From Spirodela intermedia (lineage: Eukaryota; Streptophyta; Magnoliopsida; Alismatales; Araceae): a stretch of DNA of 64,000 nucleotides. This document shows positions 1 to 10,270 of this stretch, in pieces. The stretch is from contig LR746279.1 of assembly GCA_902729315.2 (NCBI GenBank), positions 1,378,001 through 1,442,000 on the forward strand, in the 5' to 3' direction. The position numbers and the translations under genes were made by a program. The notes under the pieces are model-generated. The model saw nothing but the letters and a program-made list of their open reading frames with translations. It was not told the DNA's origin and ran no database searches. The stretch's first letter is position 1. The number at the start of each line of letters is the position of its first letter.

Positions 1-2344
1 GTAACATACGTTCCTGAATATCAGTGACTAATGGTTTCCTAGATTGTCTATAAAAATAGAAATGTCTCGTTTTTACTAACCAGAGATTCATCATCATCCC
101 CTGCAACAGGTTCTGCCAATAGATCAAGTATGTTGGGAAGATGTTTTTGTAAGTAAGAAAGCTGGTGGGCCTCTTCATCAGTTTGAGATGGCACAGAGCG
201 ACGACTGTTGCTGCGAACAAGCTTTGATACCAAAAAGAAAACATTCATGTCACATGTACATTCATTGTGATGATAAAAATATTACACCTTAAATGCTATC
301 AGCCAAATATGAAGAGGTTTATAAGGATGTTAAAATTCAATCAGTCAATGAAGAACCAACTAATCATATTTTTCAAAAAAATCCATTATACTACCAGGTA
401 ATTAAAATTATACAGTACAAGAACTGGAAAGAAATATATTAATGAACCTGATCCTCTATTATTCGTACGAAGAATCTAACAAAAAAGGACCAATAAAGTT
501 TGGGGCCCATTCTAAAAATTGGGAACATGATGGTCGGTAGTGGAGCTTCTGCGCTCAAACTGGCCCCATGCTGAAATGATACGAATGGGTCACAGGTACG
601 AATTACTCACCGGATTTATCGTTGGCATTCATCAAAGACAAATGAAGTAACATGCAACTGCATAATACAAGATCTTGCAGCAATAGATAATAAATCTTAA
701 CATTAGACACAGCTCTCACCAAGGTAAAATTAGAGTCAAATAAAACATGATGAGTGATCCCTATAAGTCTAAAACTCAAAGGAGGCCAAAATGATATCAA
801 CTATAAATTAGTCACGCTGCAAAATTATTTTTAAATGTAGTTTCATTCTTTCAATTGCCATTTCCTAACTTGGTTTGTTTCAGGATGAGGCATTGATTCG
901 GTTTGCATTTGATTAAAAGAACAAAACCATGCTATATCAACTTGGTCCATTTTTCTCCATTGCACCATGCAATTGTCCTTATTCGAGTTTTTGAGTGCTC
1001 AACTTGAGACTTATTCATGACGGTAAAATTTGAGATTGAATTCACGTTAATCCAGCATTTCTCCTCGGTTTTCTATCCCGCATTATGACATTTGTGAGTG
1101 TGAAGGGTTTCTTTTTATAACTGAGGAGTGCCTTTACAATCAAATGACTAATTTCCTGGAATGAAAAACCACATGTATGTGAATTACGAGTCAACCCCAT
1201 AAAAGAAATGACAAGGTGCTAGGACTCTTTTAAGATGACCGATTAGAGTTCATCAAATACGCTCCGACATACATATGGTGTACTGTGCTATCAAATCGGT
1301 GACATCTCACAAGCTAAAGCGTGACGTCGTTCATAGCAGGACCTTCGTAAGATGTCATAGTCATGAGAGCACAGCACATAAAACGCATAAGGCTACAAAC
1401 AAGGTACCTTTAGAGAAACTGAACTTCAGGGCGCAGGAGATATTGAACCTCAAACAGAACAAATGGAAGAAGGATGTGAAAATAAACAACCCATAATTTG
1501 GAGAAGATCACATCTATAAAATTAGACCACAACCATAGTAGTGATGAGAATGATCAGATTACGCACGCTTTAATAGTTCGGAATTCTTCGCTATTTTGTC
1601 AGAGGTTTCGCATATATCACACTATTGAGTCATGCGAATCAAATATACTAGTTAAAAAAATATGAAAAATAAACCGTCATTGAAACTTTTTTTTCGCAAG
1701 AAAAGCTCAGAAGAGAGATGGCTTCGCATCCCTTTTCCGCAACAGTAAATTAAGATCTTCTGATTTTCTCTAGATTAAAGAGCTACTTCTAGTTGAAAAA
1801 AACTACGGCACAGAGTATAAATTATGGTGAACAGATAACAGGAAAATGATGAAGAATATGCAAGATAAAATAATACCTGTAGTGGGGAGAGTACAGAGAG
1901 GTATCTATCAAACGGCGACGAATGGGGCCACACGTCGCCTACCGAGGTGGAATCCTTATGTCCTTTGGGGAGCAGCCTCTTATACGACTGGATGTAGAGG
2001 AATATAACAAGATCATACACGTCCGCCGTCCCTTCCGGAGCGTGGGGGTCGGGATCGGAAGGAAGGACGGATGCGAGCGTGTCGAGGATGAGGAGGGCAT
2101 GGTCGATCGATATGTCCAGCACCTCCGCAACACCTCGGGCGTCAATTCGTGTCTGCTGGCGCGACACTGCCCTCTCGAGAAGTTTCTTCTTGAGGGTTTC
2201 CAGCGTGGAGGTGCCATCGGTGAAGATGAGCTTGGGAATGGGAAGCAGCCCGTACTCGAACACTTCGCGGCGGGGCCGGAGGAGGACCGGTGGAGCAGGG
2301 CTCCTGGAGGCCCCCCCTGAGGGGTCCAACGGCTCCTCGTTCAT
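1..2344 (-). CDS. TBCCD1: TBCC domain-containing protein 1 (TBCCD1), 5' part, runs off the left edge
   Basis: TBCCD1 is a tubulin-cofactor-C-like protein linked in other organisms to centrosome/flagellar pole and microtubule organisation; its exact plant role is less clear. Two coding exons are visible. Exon 1 is 2344-1877 (156 residues) and begins MNEEPLDPSGG. The conserved stretch FEYGLLPIPKLIFTDG follows, then ISIDHALLILDTLASVLPSD and VIFLYIQSYKRLLPKGHKDS, ending SVLSPLQ at a CAG|GTATTA donor. Exon 2 is 221-81 (47 residues): LVRSNSRRSVPSQTDEEAHQ onward, ending ESL at a GTTAGT donor. Both match the N-terminal third of plant TBCCD1 as I remember it. Both junctions are in phase 0. The 1.66-kb intron 222-1876 holds nothing I recognise. 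An earlier in-frame Met at 2437 is possible, but 2344 fits family length better. The C-terminal CARP/TBCC part lies outside the window. Confidence 0.9.
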
Positions 2345-2862
2345 CTCCTCTTCCCTTCCTCCGTTTCGATCCGAGCGGGGAGACGGCGTTCGATCTGAAA
2401 ACGTATAGAACGAGGAGATCAAACCTGCGTACAACACAGACGACGGCGGCGGCGGGCTTCGCCGGCGAGCAGCGGCTCGCGCTTGCTCCGGCGACGAGCG
2501 GGCAGCGGAGGGAGTGACTATCGGGAGGGACGACCACCGACCGTTCTACCGTTCACAGCTGCGAGACTTTTCGCGGGCCCGGCTTTTGACATGGATAAGT
2601 TTTTTTATATATATGGGCCGGCCTAAATGTATTTTCAGCCCATTATGTTTTTTTCCTGCGTCACCCAAGTACCTTGGGGACCTAACTACGAGGATCAAGT
2701 AATCTATGGAGATTCACGAAAAAATATTCTTATAGAGGGACTTATCAATAAATATGATGTTACAGGAAAGCTGAAAATCTTCGGGGGGATTTGTCCATCC
2801 AGCGACTCTTCCACAGTTGGTTACGTTTTTTTCGCGGTGACGTCGATACGTAGGGTGACAAC

Positions 2863-3140
2863 GACAGATCCTGTGGGCCCCAGCCCGAGTGCCAGCCAAG
2901 CACACCTCCTATTTACATATCCTCCCATAAACGCGAGAGAGAGAGAGAGAGGGGGGGGGGCCTCTGGTGGAGACTCTCTCTCTCTCTCTCTCCAGTTGAC
3001 TCTGTAGGGCCCGGTCAAAGTGCCTGAGAAGCACACACCCACCCACCCACTCTTTACGTATCTTCCCATAAACAGGAGAGATAGAGAGAGGGAGAGGGTG
3101 CGGTGAAGAGTCACCACCTGACCCGTCTCTCTCTCTCTCT
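2863..3140. repeat. Diverged tandem duplication, ~135-bp unit, GA/CT-rich
   Basis: Two adjacent units share the order GGGCCC, then GTGCC/GTGCCTGA, then AGCACAC, a TTTACRTATC motif, CCCATAAAC, a GA run and a CT run. Unit 1 is about 2876-2995 and unit 2 about 3007-3150. They differ by substitutions and by microsatellite length. Confidence 0.7.
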
Positions 3141-3270
3141 CTCTCCAGAGTCTAGAGAGAGAGAGCTGACGGCCCCTCTCCATCTACTGCCCATTCAACG
3201 GGGAGGCATCGCCCAATCGCCTCTCTCCTTCCGGTCGGTTCGTTGGCCTCTCTCTCTCTCTAAAATGTGA

Positions 3271-3335
3271 CTGCCAGAGGGTAATTCAGTCTTTTGCCTC
3301 CATTTATATTATATTAACTGCAAGTAATTATTTTG

Positions 3336-3369
<34 letters not shown>

Positions 3370-3660
3370 ATTTCATAATTCACTGGTCCAGATGAAAAAT
3401 AAATGGTTTATCATTAATTTAATAAAAAAAGACAAAAAGAAGAGTAATCCCAGGACGATCCTCAGTAATGCCAAAATGGCTAGGATGCTGCCGGAGGCTA
3501 CTTTAGTCTTTTCCCTCAAATTATATTATAATAGATGCAAGTAATTAGTTAGAGAGAGAGAGAGAGTGAATAATTTCCTATGTCGGTGGCCCAAATAGGA
3601 AATAAATTAACTTATCGGTAATTTAGTAAAAAGGCCAAAAAAAATCCCGCGTCACGCCAC
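3271..3660. repeat. Second diverged tandem duplication, ~215-bp spacing, around GA microsatellites
   Basis: Unit 1 (about 3271-3461) and unit 2 (about 3485-3657) share several blocks in the same order. These are CTGCC(A/G)GAGG, AGTCTTTT, TTATATTATA, TGCAAGTAATTA, a GA run, GAATAATTTC, a GGAAATAAAT-like block and AATTTARTAAAAA. The GA run is about 28 bp in unit 1 and shorter in unit 2. Confidence 0.7.
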
Positions 3661-4618
3661 AAATGAGAAATTAAAGGAGTCGGTTTATTTAGCAAATTTA
3701 TTTTTAAATTATTAATCTTTTGACCGTGACGTCATCGGGGGTCGGTGGGATTGCGGCCTGGGGTCAAACTCAATTAAACGGGACGGAGGTTTCCCCCATG
3801 GGGCCCACATAACCGCCGGCAGAGTCTTCACACGTGTGTTTACGACGCGGTGATTTTGGCACGTGCCCATATAACGAGCCTGTTTACATTAGTCCATCTC
3901 TCTCTCTCCCTGTGGGTTGTTCCACCGCTGTAGAGGTGACTCGAGGTCCGTCAGCGGATGAGTTTTGGAAGCGCCAGCGGCCATCGAGGGAGCGGAGGAT
4001 TCAGGCATGGATCTCCATAGCCGTCTCTTGTTTGCTCTAGTTTTTTTTTTCTATTTTGTAATTCTCAATGTGGGGAGGGCTCGCATATTCTCTTGGCCAT
4101 TCGAAGACCTTCGACATTCTGGGGGTAGGGTTTTTTCCGGGGAGCTGGTTTTCCTTCTCCTGGCGGAGTGACGGCGTTCTCTTTCCGCGGGCGATTCGAA
4201 TTCGGTCTCTTAAAAAAAATAAATCCGCTCTTTTTCTTCCTGATTCGCCGTCTCTCTCACCTGCCGGTAGGTGGATGTGAATGCCTGGTTCTTGTTCTGT
4301 GAATCTGAGATCTGAATATTCTTACGATTGACCTCTTTGTGATTTGCAGAGGTTTGAGGGAGATCTGATTCGGAAGGTGTTGTTGCGCAGATACAAGCAT
4401 TGCGGAAAGGAGTAATCCCTTCTGAAGGTATTTCCCCGCTTAGTTATTGATCAAACCATCAGGTTAGGGGAGTACGCCAGGTCTTCTCCGCCTAGTTTTG
4501 ATGTCGCGATGACGGCTTTCTTTCTCGTCTCAGATCCCGGCGTGCGAGGGTTCCGAGATCGTTTTTGAATCGCCTTCCTCCGGCAATCGTCTTCTCCTGT
4601 TTCGCTTCGTGGATCGAG

Positions 4619-6949
4619 ATGATGCAGAAGGTCTCTCGCGGGGAGTTCTCCCAGAAGGAGAATTCCCCCCTCCTCGGCGGCTACTGGACAACAGGGGACA
4701 AGTCGAGCAGCACTCATGACCTCGTGGAGCGAATGCAGTACCTGTATGTCCGCGTCGTCAAAGCCAAGGATCTGCCATCGATGGATATCACCGGAAGCTG
4801 TGACCCCTATGTGGAAGTGAAACTCGGGAACTACAAGGGCACTACCCGCCACTTCGAGAAGAAGACGAATCCCGAGTACAATCAGGTGTTTGCCTTCTCC
4901 AAGGACCGCATCCAAGCTACTACGGTCGAGGTTGTGGTGAAGGACAAGGACCTAATCAAGGATGATTTCGTCGGCAAGGTGACCTTCGATCTCAATGACG
5001 TCCCCAAACGGGTTCCTCCAGACAGCCCGCTGGCTCCGCAGTGGTACAGATTGGAAAATCAGAAGGGGGAGAAGGTCAAAGGGGAGATCATGCTCGCGGT
5101 TTGGATAGGCACCCAGGCTGATGAGGCGTTCACAGAGGCGTGGCATTCAGATGCGGCCAACATTCCTGGCGATGGTGTTGGCAAAATCCGACCGAAGGTG
5201 TACCTCTCCCCCAAGCTCTGGTATCTGCGGGTTAATGTGATCGAAGCCCAGGACCTGCAACCCAAAGATAAGGGCAGATTTCCTGAGCTTTTCGTCAGGG
5301 CTGTTCTTGGGAATCAAGCCCTTAAGACCAAGACCCCCCATGTCAAGAATGTTAATCCCTTGTGGAATGAGGATGTGATGTTTGTGGTGGCCGAGCCTTT
5401 CGAAGAGCACCTGGTTTTAACCGTGGAGGACAGAGTGGAGGCCAACAAAGAAGAAGTCCTAGGCAAGGCCATGATACACCTGCAGAGCGTGGACAAGAGG
5501 ATGGATAACAAGCCCGTGAGCAGCAGGTGGTACCATCTCGAGAAGCCCGGTGGTGGATCTGAGGAGGGGGAGAAGAAGGAGACCAAATTCTCCAGCCGAA
5601 TTCACCTCCGCATATGCTTGGAAGGTGGTTACCACGTCCTGGACGAGTCAACCCATTACAGCAGCGACTTCAGGCCATCGGCCCGGCAGCTGTGGAAACC
5701 GAGCATCGGGGTCCTGGAATTGGGCATCTTGTCAGCGCAGGGGCTGCTGCCCATGAAAACTAAGGATGGTCGAGGCAGCACCGACGCCTACTGTGTCGCC
5801 AAGTATGGCCAAAAGTGGGTGCGCACAAGTACCATCTTGAGCAGCTTCTCCCCCAAATGGAATGAACAGTACCACTGGGAGGTCTACGATCCCTCCACCG
5901 TCATCACCATCGGAGTCTTCGACAATTCCCAGCTTCAGGGTGGCGACGACAACAAGGAGGCCGCCAAGGACTTGAAGATCGGTAAGGTCAGGATTCGGCT
6001 TTCCACACTGGAGGCCAATCGGGTCCACAAACATTCCTACCAGCTCTTGATACTGCAACCCACGGGGTTGAAGAAGATGGGGGAGCTCCAGTTGGTGGTC
6101 CGCTTCGCGTACTCCTCACTGGTCAACCTGATGTACATCTACTCCCAGCCGCTGCTCCCGAAGATGCACTACCTCCACCCGCTGTCGGTCACCCAGCTCG
6201 ACACTCTCCGCCACCAGGCCACCCACATCGTGTCGACACGGCTGGGCCGGGCCGAGCCGCCGCTGCGCAAGGAGGTGGTGGAGTACATGCTGGACGTTGA
6301 CTCCCACATGTGGAGCATGCGGAAGAGCAAGGCCAACTTCTTCAGGATCATGGGGGTGCTTGGCGGGCTGATTGCGGTGGCCCGGTGGTTCAATCAGGTC
6401 TGCCATTGGAAGAACCCATTGACCACGGTGCTGATCCACATCCTCTTCTTCATCCTGGTGATGTACCCGGAGCTGATCCTCCCAACGATCTTCCTCTACC
6501 TGTCCATGGTGGGGATCTACTACTTCAGATTCAAGCCGAGGCATCCTCCCCAGATGGACGTACGGCTTTCTCACGCAGAGAGTGTGCACCCAGATGAACT
6601 GGACGAGGAGTTCGACTCGTTCCCTGTGAGCCGCCCACCAGAGATCGTCCGCTCAAGGTATGACCGATTGAGGAGCATTTCAGGGAAGATACAGACGGTG
6701 GTTGGGGACATGGCGACGCAGGGGGAGAGGGTGCATGCGCTGCTCAGCTGGAGGGACCCGAGGGCCACCTCTCTCTTCCTCACCTTCTGCCTCATCGCCT
6801 CTGTTTTCCTCTACGTCACCCCCTTCACTGTGGTGGTCTCCTTTCTCGGCTTGTACTCTCTCAGGCATCCCAGGTTTCGCTCCAAGCTCCCCTCTCCGCT
6901 CCTCAGTTTCTTCCGGCGATTGCCCGCAAGAACCGACAGCATGTTGTGA
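4619..6949 (+). CDS. FTIP (MCTP3/4-like): FTIP/MCTP-type multiple C2 domain and transmembrane region protein
   Basis: Single-exon coding region for 776 residues. Plant MCTPs/FTIPs tether ER to plasma membrane, often at plasmodesmata, and some members move FT or control meristem trafficking. Three C2 domains are visible: about 39-150 (YLYVRVVKAKDLPSMDITGS), about 200-330 (LWYLRVNVIEAQDLQPKDKG) and about 363-490 (IGVLELGILSAQGLLPMKTK). The C-terminal PRT_C region follows. It has a hydrophobic hairpin at about 574-637 (TTVLIHILFFILVMYPELIL) and a second at about 717-749, then the family ending LPARTDSML. The start MMQKVSRGEFSQ matches family N-termini; an upstream in-frame Met at 4565 would add 18 residues not typical of the family. 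C2-1 and C2-3 keep Asp-rich loops; the first loop of C2-2 (QPKDKGRFPELF) has lost aspartates. Closest remembered relative is Arabidopsis MCTP3/FTIP4. Confidence 0.95.
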   Translation: MMQKVSRGEFSQKENSPLLGGYWTTGDKSSSTHDLVERMQYLYVRVVKAKDLPSMDITGSCDPYVEVKLGNYKGTTRHFEKKTNPEYNQVFAFSKDRIQATTVEVVVKDKDLIKDDFVGKVTFDLNDVPKRVPPDSPLAPQWYRLENQKGEKVKGEIMLAVWIGTQADEAFTEAWHSDAANIPGDGVGKIRPKVYLSPKLWYLRVNVIEAQDLQPKDKGRFPELFVRAVLGNQALKTKTPHVKNVNPLWNEDVMFVVAEPFEEHLVLTVEDRVEANKEEVLGKAMIHLQSVDKRMDNKPVSSRWYHLEKPGGGSEEGEKKETKFSSRIHLRICLEGGYHVLDESTHYSSDFRPSARQLWKPSIGVLELGILSAQGLLPMKTKDGRGSTDAYCVAKYGQKWVRTSTILSSFSPKWNEQYHWEVYDPSTVITIGVFDNSQLQGGDDNKEAAKDLKIGKVRIRLSTLEANRVHKHSYQLLILQPTGLKKMGELQLVVRFAYSSLVNLMYIYSQPLLPKMHYLHPLSVTQLDTLRHQATHIVSTRLGRAEPPLRKEVVEYMLDVDSHMWSMRKSKANFFRIMGVLGGLIAVARWFNQVCHWKNPLTTVLIHILFFILVMYPELILPTIFLYLSMVGIYYFRFKPRHPPQMDVRLSHAESVHPDELDEEFDSFPVSRPPEIVRSRYDRLRSISGKIQTVVGDMATQGERVHALLSWRDPRATSLFLTFCLIASVFLYVTPFTVVVSFLGLYSLRHPRFRSKLPSPLLSFFRRLPARTDSML

Positions 6950-7198
6950 ATACCAGGTCTCCCTCACCCTCTCTCTCTCTCTCTCTCTCTGGACTCCAGT
7001 TTGGTGTATAAGCGCTACTCATGCATGTAAGTTGAGGTTTCTCTGTCAAGCTTGATTTCTCGTTCCATGGATATTGGGTATTTCCTGAATGCCATTATCT
7101 GCTCGTCTCTGGTTTTTTCTGGTTATCTTGGTTCTCCCGGGGTGATTCCATGGGCCTTTGGATTGTCCAGACTGGCGGATGGTGAGAGACCAAACGTT

Positions 7199-7260
<62 letters not shown>

Positions 7261-8031
7261 TCATTCGAAAATTATAATTGCTGGGAAAATAGGTCACATG
7301 ATTATTAGTTATTAGTTATTGCTCACTGTAAATCACTTGAATTGTGAATCATGTTTTCTCAATTTATAGAGAGATTGTCTGACTGACCACCGTCTTTGTC
7401 TAAAAGTCTCTCTCTCTCTCTCTAAAACGTTTGGTCTCTCACCATCCGCCCTCTTCCTCCGTCCGAGTGGACACTTCCTTTTACTAAAAATAGTAGTGAT
7501 GCTTGCAAATAAGAGGGTGGAAACTGTTGTCGGCAGGAGAAGACAAAATATTCTTGGCGAGGGGAAGTTGACCGGTTGACTTGGTCGGATATTTTGGAGA
7601 GAAGAGGGGAATCATCTCCGGGGGAGGAGTAGCTCATGTTGACGTGCGACCTCTACTTGTCATTGGGTGCAGTCAAAGTCAAACTTGGTATGCTTAGAGA
7701 GAGCGAGAGCGAGAGAGAGAGAGAGAGAGAGAGACTCTGGAGATTAATTCAAAACACCACGATGGTTACAATTTTGTGTGAGTATTTATGTCCTCTCTCA
7801 TCTCATGAGAGACTACGAAAGTAATCCCTCATACATAACATGAAGAACTAACAAGAACGTGTTTCTCTTTACTGCCACTCCTCTTCTTGTTGGGTCTGCA
7901 CTTGGCCCAATGGGCCCTTAGTTGAGTGCCTTGTTAGGCCCAAAGAGAAACACAATATGTTTTCATGGTTGGGACTGACAAAGGGCCCATCAGACCAAGT
8001 GGCCCTTGGTGGAGCTCATCCAATCGGGTGG
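6950..8031. other. Downstream spacer with GA/CT microsatellites, no gene seen
   Basis: It holds the FTIP 3' region (CT run at 6967-6990), an inverted repeat (7174-7450, listed separately) and GA repeats at 7201-7260 and about 7697-7733. Several TGGGCC/GGCCCA elements lie near 7905-7995. Short open frames here are low-complexity artefacts. Confidence 0.5.
7174..7450. repeat. 26-bp perfect inverted repeat enclosing GA...CT tracts (foldback or MITE-like)
   Basis: The left arm 7174-7199 and right arm 7425-7450 are exact reverse complements over 26 bases (starting GGCGGATGGTGAGAGACC). Each arm continues inward into a GA or CT run, so the potential stem is longer than 26 bp. No clear target-site duplication borders the arms. 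This could be a small foldback/MITE element or a segmental inversion; no transposase is present. Confidence 0.75.
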
Positions 8032-8106
8032 CGCTTGAAGGAGTCGGATATTCCCAACCTGCCCTTCTTGCAAGCCATCATCAAGGAGGCCCTAAGGATC
8101 CATCAT
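8032..8106 (+). pseudogene. CYP93-like P450 fragment (K-helix region)
   Basis: The frame reads LKESDIPNLPFLQAIIKEAL followed by RIHH. This corresponds to the pre-K and K helix of the P450 at 12,541-14,189 ([18 protein letters not shown]). The ExxR motif (EALR) is kept, but similarity stops on both sides. It is a relic of about 25 codons. Confidence 0.75.
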
Positions 8107-8202
8107 GTTAGTTCCCTAATCATTTTGGTATTCTAATGCTAACTATTTTTGTCTCATAGGTAACTCCTTAAATGCATAGTATCTACTTATGTGACCAACC
8201 AA

Positions 8203-8255
<53 letters not shown>

Positions 8256-8271
8256 GTGTGTGTGTGTGTGT
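8203..8271. repeat. (CT)n followed by (TG)n microsatellite
   Basis: Roughly 24 CT units at 8203-8253 are followed directly by TG units at about 8254-8271. The repeat separates the P450 fragment from the copia remnant to its right. Confidence 0.95.
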
Positions 8272-8338
8272 GGGTAAAAGGAATCTTAGAGGACCTTAGA
8301 ATTAAATGACAGGGTTGATTAGGTTGTAGAACTAAGAA

Positions 8339-8560
8339 TATTGAGATTGATTGAAACTTCATCGAGGAAAAACTCGATAGTGACATCATTTGCACACCAT
8401 ATATCTCAAGCTTTTGAACAACTGATAGATATTCTTATGAAAGGATTAGGTGAACTAGAACGTCAGAAGCTCACACCCAATCTAAGATTGGACAACATCT
8501 ATTCACCATCTTGAGGGGGAATGTCAGAAAATGAGAGATTATAATTATACCATAACTTTT
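8339..8560 (+). mobile_element. Ty1/copia 3' end remnant: RNase H tail, polypurine tract and LTR start
   Basis: The translated strand reads the typical end of copia RNase H (IEID..FIEEKLDSDIICTPY, then after a frame change QLIDILMKGL and LDNIYSPS-stop). A polypurine tract GAGGGGGA (about 8513-8520) follows, and then the LTR-like start TGTCAGAAAATG at 8522. No upstream pol region is present and I could not find the LTR's far end, so this is a truncated copy. Confidence 0.7.
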
Positions 8561-9169
8561 CTTTTTTTATGTATATACTATTTTTTATTTTTATAATTAC
8601 ATCTTTTCTATTCACTAGTGAGTTGTATCCAGTTTCGGCTATGACTCTACTGTTAGAAAACTCTATATCCATTCACAAATTAATCTATCACAAAATTTGG
8701 CCTTTACCTAATGGCTCCTCTCTCCCTACCTAATGGCTCTCTTGCTATTGCCGGCGCCTTCTCTGACAATCACTAACCATTACAGTGTTGAAAGATTATC
8801 ATCACTTAGATTAGGATATACCAACAGAGCATGTATTTGTATATTCTTTCTCACAGTTGCAAAGTTTTGTAAGAAAATGGAAAATTTCAGGTTCTACAAA
8901 AAAGTTAAAGGGGTTATGAAGCTATTTGACCTAGGAGGTGCTCTGTATTGGGTAAGAAGTCAGACCTGAAAGGTCTAAGGCAGACTATGAGAACTCAGAC
9001 TATTAAAATTGGGGAGGAACAGCCCAGATGGCCTGGAAAGGTAACAAGATCTATAAGGTAACTGTGATACTAAGTCAACAAATAAATTCATCCATTAAAC
9101 CCACGTTGAGATAGAAGGACTTGAACGTTAAACAATCAAGTTAGAATCTCATAGGTTTAAGTGTAAAAG

Positions 9170-9201
<32 letters not shown>

Positions 9202-9541
9202 AACGTTAACATGTTATTTCTCGTTAAGGCAATGATCTTGACGTGTAAACCAGAAAAAAACAAAGATAGCGATATCAACCCTTGAAGATCATCCACAAAC
9301 TCAGGACGTCGGCATGTGATACAATACTTCCTTCAGGAGTCACAATGTCACTCATAAATGTGATAGAGTTGCTTTCAGAACAAGAAAATCACATACGTTA
9401 CATAGGTAATAAGTATAGCCTAGCACTCGAATTTATATGAGATAATAGAACGCCGTTATTCTCGACTTTGGACCGATCCCTTTTATGTCAACCGGACGTA
9501 GTTGACCGGATATCCAGATTCAACACTCAGTGACGATCATA
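8561..9541. other. No gene; probable LTR remainder and P450 3' flank
   Basis: AT-rich up to about 9160, possibly the rest of the LTR. A (CTGC)n tract at about 9170-9200 follows. From about 9220 the sequence resembles 36,500-36,790, in the same position relative to the minus-strand P450 fragments, so it is shared 3' flanking DNA of that gene copy. Confidence 0.5.
9170..9200. repeat. (CTGC)n tetranucleotide microsatellite
   Basis: About seven uninterrupted CTGC units in otherwise AT-rich sequence. Confidence 0.95.
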
Positions 9542-10270
9542 TTAAAAGGAAGCCTCGTCCCCGGTGCTGGTGCTGATGACCGGTGTTGAAAGGAGGAGAG
9601 TTATCCGGACCTTGGGTGTACAAACCATCGGGTGAGCCCTATGCAATGACCCCCCATGTCCCTCCGTCATGTCCACCGCCCCGCCCTCGACACTCAGGTC
9701 GAAGCAGTGTATCACGTTCGCCAGGGATATACCGGGGCACCTCCTCCTGCCGCTGCCAAAGGGCAAGAAATGGTAGTGCTTCCCCTTGACGTCAACACCG
9801 AAGCTCCGCCCTTTGGCCGTGAACCTCTCCGGCCGGAACTCCAGCGGGTTCTCCCAGTGGGTCGGGTCTCTGCCAATCTACCAACATTGATCTCGATCCA
9901 CGTTCCCGGCGCATGTCGTAGCCCCTGAACGGCAGGGTGGAGCCTGAGGGTCTCTTTGACGATCGACGGGAGAAAGATCACGCTTGGAATGTCGGACTCT
10001 TCCACCAACCTGGATACCCCGACCACCGAGTCGATCTCTCGCCTTGCATCCTTCAGGACGGCCGCCGGGTTGTTTAGCAGCTCCGCCAAGGCCCATTCTA
10101 TGGTGACAGACGTCGTGTCCGTGCTGGCCATAAAGAGATCCTGTTTAGAGAGGGAGCAAAAGCCAAAGAAAATGGAACGTGAAACCCAGTTGCGCGGAGG
10201 ACCGTAAAATGTCGACGGAAAGTGGAAGAAGATGGTGATGGTGGAGTTGTCGTAGTTAGGTGAATGAAGC
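9542..10270 (-). pseudogene. CYP93-like P450, second-exon fragment with intron remnant
   Basis: Read on the minus strand, it begins with intron-like sequence resembling the intron of the 12,541-14,189 copy. The exon starts at 10,140 after [23 protein letters not shown] (I helix), then KETLRLHP (ExxR). There is a deletion and frame change after HPAVQG. It resumes in another frame with [11 protein letters not shown], the heme-binding loop with its cysteine. About nine residues after CPGISL are missing relative to the family. The reading ends TGDEASF-stop at 9542. Exon 1 is absent. Retention of the intron shows DNA-level duplication, not retroposition. Confidence 0.85.

Larger units (their letters stand above)
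2345..4618. promoter_or_regulatory. Divergent promoter/5'-UTR interval between TBCCD1 (-) and FTIP/MCTP (+)
   Basis: This 2.27-kb spacer separates two divergent start codons. Near TBCCD1 it carries a TATATATATGGGCC stretch (about 2606-2620), a GGGCC/TGGGC-type element typical of plant housekeeping promoters. The middle holds tandemly duplicated GA/CT-rich segments (listed separately). The FTIP side (about 3830-4618) is probably its leader. It contains upstream ATGs such as 4006. It also has candidate 5'-UTR introns, 4267-4349 (CCG|GTAGGT to TTGCAG) and about 4428-4531 (AAG|GTATTT to CTCAG). These introns are inference from splice consensus only. Confidence 0.5.

Noticed and set aside
1275-1496. 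Lys-rich 73-codon frame inside the TBCCD1 intron
   Set aside because: Wrong strand for the gene, no family resemblance and no splice context.
6116-6589. Minus-strand 157-codon frame within FTIP/MCTP
   Set aside because: It is a shadow of the GC-rich FTIP/MCTP coding sequence on the other strand.
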